64,000 nucleotides of DNA from RFSX01 sp965248155 (GTDB lineage: Bacteria; Bacteroidota; Bacteroidia; Chitinophagales; Saprospiraceae). Positions 58,319 through 64,000 of the stretch are shown piece after piece (the stretch's first letter is position 1; every line of letters starts with the position of its first letter). A program made the position numbers and the translations under genes. Below the pieces are notes generated by a model, which saw nothing but the letters and a program-made list of their open reading frames with translations, ran no database searches and was not told the DNA's origin. The stretch covers positions 62,001 to 126,000 of the forward strand of contig CBDFIO010000001.1 of assembly GCA_965248155.1 (NCBI GenBank), read 5' to 3'.

Positions 58319-59265
58319 TTCAACTCCAAAGTATTTTTAAAATATTCATAAGAGATTGAAAACCCTTCTGATCGATCAATCTTAGGTTCCCAGTTCAGCA
58401 ATTCTTTAGCTTTCGAAATATCAGGTTGTCTTATTTTTGGATCATCTTCCGGTAAGTCCTGATATATGATTGAAGACTTGGTTCCTGTTAACTTAATTAT
58501 TTCTTCTGCTGCTTGTTTGATTGTGATTTCTATTGGATTTCCAATATTTACAGGAAGGTGATATTCCGACAATAGCAATCTATAAATGCCTTCAACCAGG
58601 TCATCTACATAACAAAATGATCTTGTCTGGCTTCCATCTCCAAACACAGTTATATCCTTTTCATTAATAGCTTGGGCAAAAAAAGTAGGTAAAGCTCTTC
58701 CATCGTTTAAACGCATTCTGGGACCGTAAGTATTAAAGATCCTAACAATTCCAGTGTTAAGTTGATGAAAACTGCGATAAGCCATAGTTAATGCTTCCAT
58801 GAATCTTTTGGCCTCATCATATACTCCTCTCGGACCTATCGGATTAACATTGCCCCAATAATCTTCACTCTGCGGATGGATTAATGGATCACCATATACT
58901 TCAGAAGTGGAAGCGACCAATATTCTGGCATTTTTTGCTTTCGCTAAACCCAGGAGATTGTGTGTTCCTAATGAACCCACTTTCATGGTTTGTATTGGCA
59001 TTTTGAGATAATCAATCGGACTGGCAGGGGAGGCAAAATGCAATATGTAATCTAGCTTTCCCGGGATATGAACATATTTTGTCACATCATGATGATAAAA
59101 GGCAAAATTCTGATTAGACATCAGATGATTGATATTATTTATGGAGCCTGTTAAGAGATTGTCCATAGCAAAAACTTCGTAACCGGCGTCAATAAACTTG
59201 TCACAAAGATGTGAACCTAAAAATCCGGCTCCACCTGTAATCAATACTCTTTTCTGATTGTTCAT
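58315..59265 (-). CDS. UDP-glucuronate decarboxylase (UDP-xylose synthase)
   Basis: 316 aa extended-SDR enzyme: GGAGFLGSHLCD (NAD site), LHFASPASPIDYL, catalytic STSEVYGDP plus YDEAKR (YxxxK), RIFNTYGPRM and GDGSQTRSFCYVDD. It converts UDP-glucuronate to UDP-xylose, using the product of the Ugd gene 8 bp upstream, so the two form a pathway operon. The 3' end overlaps the convergent protease gene by 4 bp. Confidence 0.93.
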   Translation of the reverse strand: MNNQKRVLITGGAGFLGSHLCDKFIDAGYEVFAMDNLLTGSINNINHLMSNQNFAFYHHDVTKYVHIPGKLDYILHFASPASPIDYLKMPIQTMKVGSLGTHNLLGLAKAKNARILVASTSEVYGDPLIHPQSEDYWGNVNPIGPRGVYDEAKRFMEALTMAYRSFHQLNTGIVRIFNTYGPRMRLNDGRALPTFFAQAINEKDITVFGDGSQTRSFCYVDDLVEGIYRLLLSEYHLPVNIGNPIEITIKQAAEEIIKLTGTKSSIIYQDLPEDDPKIRQPDISKAKELLNWEPKIDRSEGFSISYEYFKNTLELN

Positions 59266-59273
59266 ACTTTTAA

Positions 59274-60584
59274 TTAAACCTTTTTTCTACCAATTGAAAC
59301 ATATTGAATTTCGTTTTCAGACATTTTTTCCAGGTCGTACAAGTTTCTTCCATCAAAAATAATAGCTTCATTAAGCAAAGATTTAATCTTCTGAAAATCG
59401 GGTGTTCTGAAAACACTCCATTCTGTCATTATTGCCAAAGCATCGCTATTCTCCAAAGCTTTGTACATATCATCAACAAAATCGACTCCTTCTTGTATTT
59501 TTGACCTTGTGTTTTCTATCGCTTCAGGATCAAATGCAACTACAGAAGCTCCCAATTCTAATAATTTGTTTATTGTATAAATTGATGGCGCTTCTCTTAT
59601 ATCGTCAGTATTTGGCTTGAAAGACAGACCCCAGATTGCAATTTGCTTGCCTTTTAAGTTTCCATCGTAATGTTGGCTTATCGCATCTGCTATTCTTAAT
59701 TTTTGAAGTCCATTCACTTCCATTACAGACTTTAGAATCTTAAAATCATATTCATGATCATCGGCAATTTTGGATAGAGCTTGGACGTCTTTTGGGAAGC
59801 AAGATCCTCCATATCCTATTCCGGGAAATAAAAATCGTTTCCCGATTCTTGAATCTGTACCAATGCCCTTCCTTACATGATCCACATCAGCCTCTACTTT
59901 TTCACATAAGTTGGCTATTTCATTCATGAAGCTAATCTTTGTAGCCAGAAATGCATTCGCAGCATATTTTGTCATCTCAGCTGATCTTTCATCCATCATG
60001 ATAATCGGATTACCTTGTCGAACAAATGGTTCGTATAAGTTTTTCATAACTTTCCTTGCCCTCTCTGAGCTTGTGCCGATAACAACACGTTCCGGTTTCA
60101 TAAAATCTTGTACTGCAATCCCTTCTCTTAAAAATTCCGGATTAGAAACGACATCAAATAATTCTTCACTTAGGTTTTCTGTGAGTGCATTATGAACTTT
60201 ATCTGCAGTTCCGACCGGTACAGTACTTTTATCTACTATGACAACATAATCTTGAATTAAGTGAGACAATTCTGAAGCTACATTAAGTACATATCGCAAG
60301 TCAGCCGAACCATCAGAGCCAGGTGGCGTAGGTAATGCCAGTATGATGATTTCAGTATTTTTGATTCCTTCTTCAAGCGAAGTCGTAAAATGTAATCGAT
60401 TCTGTCTGATATTTCTTGAAAAGATAGTTTCGAGTCCAGGTTCATAAATAGGGATTTCTCCCCGTCTCATCATTTCAACCTTGTCGACATCAACGTCTAC
60501 GCATACAACATCATTACCAGTTTCAGCGAAACATGTCCCTGTAACCAATCCGACATAGCCAGTTCCGACAATGGTTATTTTCAT
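59274..60584 (-). CDS. ugd: UDP-glucose 6-dehydrogenase
   Basis: 436 aa. NAD-binding GTGYVGLVTGTCFAE, EPGLE, TVPVGTAD, catalytic Cys in GYGGSCFPKDV (about 260), and C-terminal WGLSFKPNTDDIREAPS. It oxidises UDP-glucose to UDP-glucuronate for the decarboxylase. TACTTTTG on the minus strand at 60598-60605 is a plausible -7 element. Confidence 0.95.
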   Translation of the reverse strand: MKITIVGTGYVGLVTGTCFAETGNDVVCVDVDVDKVEMMRRGEIPIYEPGLETIFSRNIRQNRLHFTTSLEEGIKNTEIIILALPTPPGSDGSADLRYVLNVASELSHLIQDYVVIVDKSTVPVGTADKVHNALTENLSEELFDVVSNPEFLREGIAVQDFMKPERVVIGTSSERARKVMKNLYEPFVRQGNPIIMMDERSAEMTKYAANAFLATKISFMNEIANLCEKVEADVDHVRKGIGTDSRIGKRFLFPGIGYGGSCFPKDVQALSKIADDHEYDFKILKSVMEVNGLQKLRIADAISQHYDGNLKGKQIAIWGLSFKPNTDDIREAPSIYTINKLLELGASVVAFDPEAIENTRSKIQEGVDFVDDMYKALENSDALAIMTEWSVFRTPDFQKIKSLLNEAIIFDGRNLYDLEKMSENEIQYVSIGRKKV

Positions 60585-60771
60585 AAGTTATTTTTAGCAA
60601 AAGTATTTTTAATTATGGAAAAATTTAGAGGGTTCAGCTTTAATTAATGAATATCAAATAATTAACCAGATTATTAAGCTTCCTTGATCAATAGATCATT
60701 TTATTCATTAATCTTGCCTTACTTTTGTAAAATGTCATTTTTAAATGGTTATTGTTTAATCGAACTGCCAT

Positions 60772-62409
60772 TTGACAGAGATTAAAAATATTCTGAATTA
60801 CATGCTTAGCAAAGAGGAAAAATCAAAAAACAGAGAAATATTGTTCAGACATCTTGATGGCATTGTAACTGCACCATCTGCTTATGAATTACATGAAAGT
60901 GGAGTATTAGAATATTTACTTGAAAAAAAATCTGTTACCCTTGAGGAACTATCAAAGAGATTTAATGCAAATGAAGGATACCTGAATGTAGCACTACATA
61001 CTTTGTGTGGCCAAGGGTGGTTAGATCAGAATATTGATAATAGTCTTGATTCAGTATCATTTTCTGTAAATGAACTTTCCGGTAAAGCTTTTGATCTGTT
61101 TTATTTATATGAAGATGTTGTTGGTTTATTGAAGTTTTCTGGCAATTTCCATAAACGGAAATTTGAATTGGAACCTTTTTATAAATGGGAAAAAATAAGT
61201 GTTACATACCGCAATCATTATGGATTTACTGAGGACCAAAGAGAGGATACTATCTTAAATCAAATTTTAAATCATATTGAAGGTATTCTGGCAGGACCGA
61301 CTATTGTTGCTTTAGGAATGAGTGGAATGTTTCACAAATATTTTATGGAGGCTTCTTTTCGAGCAGAAGAATTCCATGAAGATCCGGAGTGTTTTGAAAA
61401 GCTATTAGACTTTTTTAAAGATCTGGGTTGGTTCGAAAAACAGAATCATACATTTAGATTTACCGAAAAGGGATTGTTTTTTGCAAAAAGAGCATCTGCA
61501 TATGGTGTTACTGTATCCTATATCCCAACATTGAGAAGATTAAGGGAGTTGATTTTTGGAGATGCCTCCAAGTTACGTACGATTAAGGCTGGCGAACAAG
61601 AAATTCATGTGGACAGAGCTATGAATGTCTGGGGTAGTGGGGGAGCGCATTCAGCATATTTTCGGAAAGTTGATGAAATATTGGTTGATATTTTTAATGC
61701 ACCTATAGATGACCAACCCAAAGGAGTTCTGGATATGGGCTGTGGTAATGGAGCTTTTATTGAACATATTTTTGATGTTATCGAGAGACAGACTTTACGT
61801 GGAAGAATGCTTGAAGATTATCCACTCTTTCTTGTTGGTGCAGACTTTAATAAAACAGCCATCAATATTTCCAGACAGAATCTGATAAAAGCTGATATAT
61901 GGGCTAAAGTCATATGGGGAGATATTGGTAACCCGGGTTTATTAAGCAATACATTGAAGGAGGATTATAATATTGAATTGTCGGATCTTTTAAATGTCCG
62001 GACATTTTTAGATCATAATAGAATTCTGGAAATGCCAGAAAGGGAGCATGATTTTCTGAGTACATCGAAAGGCGCTTTTGCATATAAGACAGACAGGGTA
62101 AGCAATAATGATGTTGAGGCAAGTTTATATGAACATCTGTTAAGATGGAAACCTTATGTACAAAAGCATGGTTTGTTACTTATAGAATTACATACAATTT
62201 CTACTGAGCTGATCAAGAATAATCTTGGGCGGACGGCTGCAACAGCATATAATGCAACTCATGGTTATTCGGATCAATATATTTTGGAGCTTGAAAGTTT
62301 TAATAGAATAGCTAAAGCGGCTGGACTTATTGCTGAAGATAAATATGCCTCAAAATTTCCTGATTCAGAATTGGCGACTGTGAGTATCAATCTTTATAAA
62401 GGAAATTGA
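60772..62409 (+). CDS. SAM-dependent methyltransferase with two winged-helix domains
   Basis: 545 aa from TTG 60772, or ATG 60802 (MLSKEEKSKNREIL), which I consider equally likely. Two tandem O-methyltransferase-type dimerisation/winged-helix units (residues about 20-105 and 165-240), then a Rossmann domain with LDMGCGNGAFIEHIF and acidic VGADFN binding SAM. The duplicated wHTH and the position among nucleotide-sugar genes suggest a methylation step on a surface glycan or lipid-linked product. Substrate unknown. TACTTTTG at 60720-60727 may be its -7 box. Confidence 0.75.
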   Translation: MTEIKNILNYMLSKEEKSKNREILFRHLDGIVTAPSAYELHESGVLEYLLEKKSVTLEELSKRFNANEGYLNVALHTLCGQGWLDQNIDNSLDSVSFSVNELSGKAFDLFYLYEDVVGLLKFSGNFHKRKFELEPFYKWEKISVTYRNHYGFTEDQREDTILNQILNHIEGILAGPTIVALGMSGMFHKYFMEASFRAEEFHEDPECFEKLLDFFKDLGWFEKQNHTFRFTEKGLFFAKRASAYGVTVSYIPTLRRLRELIFGDASKLRTIKAGEQEIHVDRAMNVWGSGGAHSAYFRKVDEILVDIFNAPIDDQPKGVLDMGCGNGAFIEHIFDVIERQTLRGRMLEDYPLFLVGADFNKTAINISRQNLIKADIWAKVIWGDIGNPGLLSNTLKEDYNIELSDLLNVRTFLDHNRILEMPEREHDFLSTSKGAFAYKTDRVSNNDVEASLYEHLLRWKPYVQKHGLLLIELHTISTELIKNNLGRTAATAYNATHGYSDQYILELESFNRIAKAAGLIAEDKYASKFPDSELATVSINLYKGN

Positions 62410-62413
62410 TACC

Positions 62414-63277
62414 TTAAGAAATAAGATCCATCAGATACTGCCCATACCCACTTTTTAATAATGGGTGGGCAATTTTTTGAAGTTGTACACTATCAATAAA
62501 TTTCATCCTGTATGCGACTTCTTCAATACATCCTATTTTATAGTCTTGCCTTTGTTCAATTACTCTTATAAATTCTGAAGCTGCTGATAAACTATCAAAA
62601 GTTCCTGTATCTAACCAAGCAGTTCCTCTAGGTAATATTTCTGCGGACAGCAGACCTGAGTTCAAATATTGCCGATTCAAATCCGTTATCTCATATTCTC
62701 CCCGAGATGAAGGTTCTAATCTTTTTGCCAGATCTACAACCTGATTATCATAAAAATAAAGGCCTGGGACAGCAAAATTTGATTTAGGTGAATCTGGTTT
62801 TTCTTCAATGCTGGTAACCTTATTTGTATTATCCAATTCTATAACTCCATAACGCTCCGGATCTTTAACCGGATATGCAAATACTGTAGCTCCCTTCTCT
62901 AATTTAGAACACTTTTGAAGTATATGAGAGAATCCACTGCCATAGAAGATGTTATCCCCCAGAATAAGTGCGACTTCATCACCATCGATAAAGGATTCTC
63001 CAATCACAAAAGCTTGAGCAAGACCATTTGGTTTTACCTGAACAGCATACTCAAACCGACAACCCAATTGACTACCATCGCCTAGCAGACGGATAAATTG
63101 ATTTTGATCTTCCGGCGTACTAATAATCAAAATATCATTTATACCTGCAAGCATAAGAACAGACAAGGGATAATAAATCATTGGTTTATCATAGACGGGC
63201 ATGAGTTGTTTGGAGATGGCTTTCGTTATTGGATATAGCCTTGATCCTGAACCTCCTGCTAATATTATACCTTTCAC
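62414..63277 (-). CDS. rfbA: Glucose-1-phosphate thymidylyltransferase
   Basis: 287 aa. Nucleotidyltransferase signature GIILAGGSGSRLYPITKAISKQLMPVYDKPMIYYPLS begins at residue 3; LGDNIFYG and EEKPDSPKSNFAVPGLYFYD follow. It makes dTDP-glucose for the adjacent RfbB. It converges with the methyltransferase, 4 bp apart. Confidence 0.95.
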   Translation of the reverse strand: MKGIILAGGSGSRLYPITKAISKQLMPVYDKPMIYYPLSVLMLAGINDILIISTPEDQNQFIRLLGDGSQLGCRFEYAVQVKPNGLAQAFVIGESFIDGDEVALILGDNIFYGSGFSHILQKCSKLEKGATVFAYPVKDPERYGVIELDNTNKVTSIEEKPDSPKSNFAVPGLYFYDNQVVDLAKRLEPSSRGEYEITDLNRQYLNSGLLSAEILPRGTAWLDTGTFDSLSAASEFIRVIEQRQDYKIGCIEEVAYRMKFIDSVQLQKIAHPLLKSGYGQYLMDLIS

Positions 63278-63288
63278 TTAATTACTTT

Positions 63289-64000
63289 TTAATTATTTGA
63301 TTCGCCATACTGAAGCGAATAATATTTTCTATACTCACCTGACACGACATGATCTAACCATTCTATATTGTTTAAATACCAGTCGATTGTTTTGGAAAGC
63401 CCTTCTTCAAAAGTGAGACTTGGTTTCCAGGTTAATTCTTTTTCAATTTTTCCGGCATCGATTGCATATCTCATATCATGCCCTGCACGATCTTTTACAT
63501 AGCGAATCAATGAAAGTGAACTTCCTTCATTTCTTCCAAGTTTTTCATCGGTTAGTTTGATAAGCAAATGAACTAGATCTATATTTTTCCATTCGTTATG
63601 CCCTCCAATATTATATGTTTCGCCTAATTTCCCTTCGTGAAAAACAGTATCTATGGCTTCAGCATGATCTAAGACATAAAGCCAATCGCGAACATTTAAG
63701 CCTTCTCCGTAAATCGGTAATTCTTGGGAATTGATTATGTTATTTATGAACAGCGGGATTAATTTTTCCGGAAATTGATTTGGGCCGTAGTTATTAGAAC
63801 AATTACTAATTTTAATAGGCAGGCCATATGTGTGATAGAAAGCTCTGACAATGTGATCACTTCCTGCTTTGGAGGCTGAATATGGGCTCCTCGGATCATA
63901 TGGACTTAATTCAGTAAATAGCCCGGTATCTTCTAAAGAACCATATACCTCATCTGTAGAGATATGATAGAATACATTATTGTTAGATGAATTGGTCCAA
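63289..64000 (-). CDS. rfbB: dTDP-glucose 4,6-dehydratase, N-terminus outside window
   Basis: The frame is open to the window edge. Visible parts: FHISTDEVYGSLED (Thr, Asp and Glu of the active site), PYSASKAGSDHIVRA (YxxxK), NNYGPNQFPEKLIP, YGEGLNVRDWLYVLDH, GGHNEWKN, and DRAGHDMRYAIDAGKI. It acts on the product of RfbA, 11 bp downstream, toward dTDP-rhamnose or another 6-deoxysugar. Confidence 0.94.
   Translation of the reverse strand, partial: WTNSSNNNVFYHISTDEVYGSLEDTGLFTELSPYDPRSPYSASKAGSDHIVRAFYHTYGLPIKISNCSNNYGPNQFPEKLIPLFINNIINSQELPIYGEGLNVRDWLYVLDHAEAIDTVFHEGKLGETYNIGGHNEWKNIDLVHLLIKLTDEKLGRNEGSSLSLIRYVKDRAGHDMRYAIDAGKIEKELTWKPSLTFEEGLSKTIDWYLNNIEWLDHVVSGEYRKYYSLQYGESNN

Overview
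The window looks like low-GC Bacteroidota DNA, most likely a Saprospiria/Chitinophagia-type lineage. The support is SprB-type repeats and type IX secretion (T9SS) C-terminal sorting tails, several TonB-dependent receptors, a TTG-N20-TAnnTTTG promoter before a tRNA, 2TM and LolE-like proteins, and class Ia ribonucleotide reductase. UGA is an ordinary stop in host genes (for example at 48129-48131), so the host uses the standard bacterial code.

Layout. 1-8617 is a junkyard of mobile DNA: two IS982-family copies, an IS3-family copy, a likely toxin/immunity remnant, a 3' tRNA-Arg(ACG) fragment acting as an att scar, and beside it a tyrosine integrase broken first by an IS1-family element (8-bp target duplication) and then by IS982. 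Next comes a 352-codon tyrosine recombinase (7354-8412) that is continuous only if eight in-frame UGA codons are sense. Its conserved positions show that UGA means glycine, the code known from Absconditabacteria (SR1) and Gracilibacteria. It abuts a tRNA-Arg(CCT) gene cut off in its T-loop. 8637-13069 holds a truncated TPR/adenylate-cyclase gene and a frameshifted TonB receptor.

13308-37215 is a second, well-delimited integrative element of about 23.8 kb. It sits in the 3' end of a tRNA-Met(CAT) gene, has an exact 18-bp attL/attR repeat and paired ATGAACGTT arm-type repeats at both ends. It carries an integrase, an excisionase-like HTH protein, an AbiEi-like protein, a phage-type replication module and, 22 bp after the putative Rep gene, 42 head-to-tail copies of a non-coding 93-bp unit with two hairpins. 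The right half carries a SprB-repeat/T9SS surface protein with lipoprotein and metalloprotease partners. It also carries a minus-strand nuclease cluster: PD-(D/E)XK, RNase HI-like, DUF3883-like nuclease, and an EcoRI-type adenine methyltransferase broken by an IS. An XRE regulator and a RadC/JAB protein lie next to attR. Three complete IS3-family copies (two of them inside the element) and one fragment (just beyond it) sit in and beside this half.

37216-41612 is a further patch of truncated genes and IS copies. From 41795 on the window is ordinary chromosome: 2TM protein, TonB receptor with a T9SS-secreted alpha/beta-hydrolase-like protein, holin-like membrane protein, PAP2 phosphatase, oxidoreductase, SdiA-regulated-like lipoprotein, LolE-like permease, CorA, nrdB-nrdA, a secreted metzincin with an in-frame UGA, then nucleotide-sugar genes (UDP-xylose synthase, Ugd, methyltransferase, RfbA, RfbB) of a surface-polysaccharide region.

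The leading candidates for new biology are the 42 x 93-bp array beside the Rep gene, the nuclease/RNase H/methyltransferase cluster, and the glycine-UGA integrase stranded in a standard-code host.
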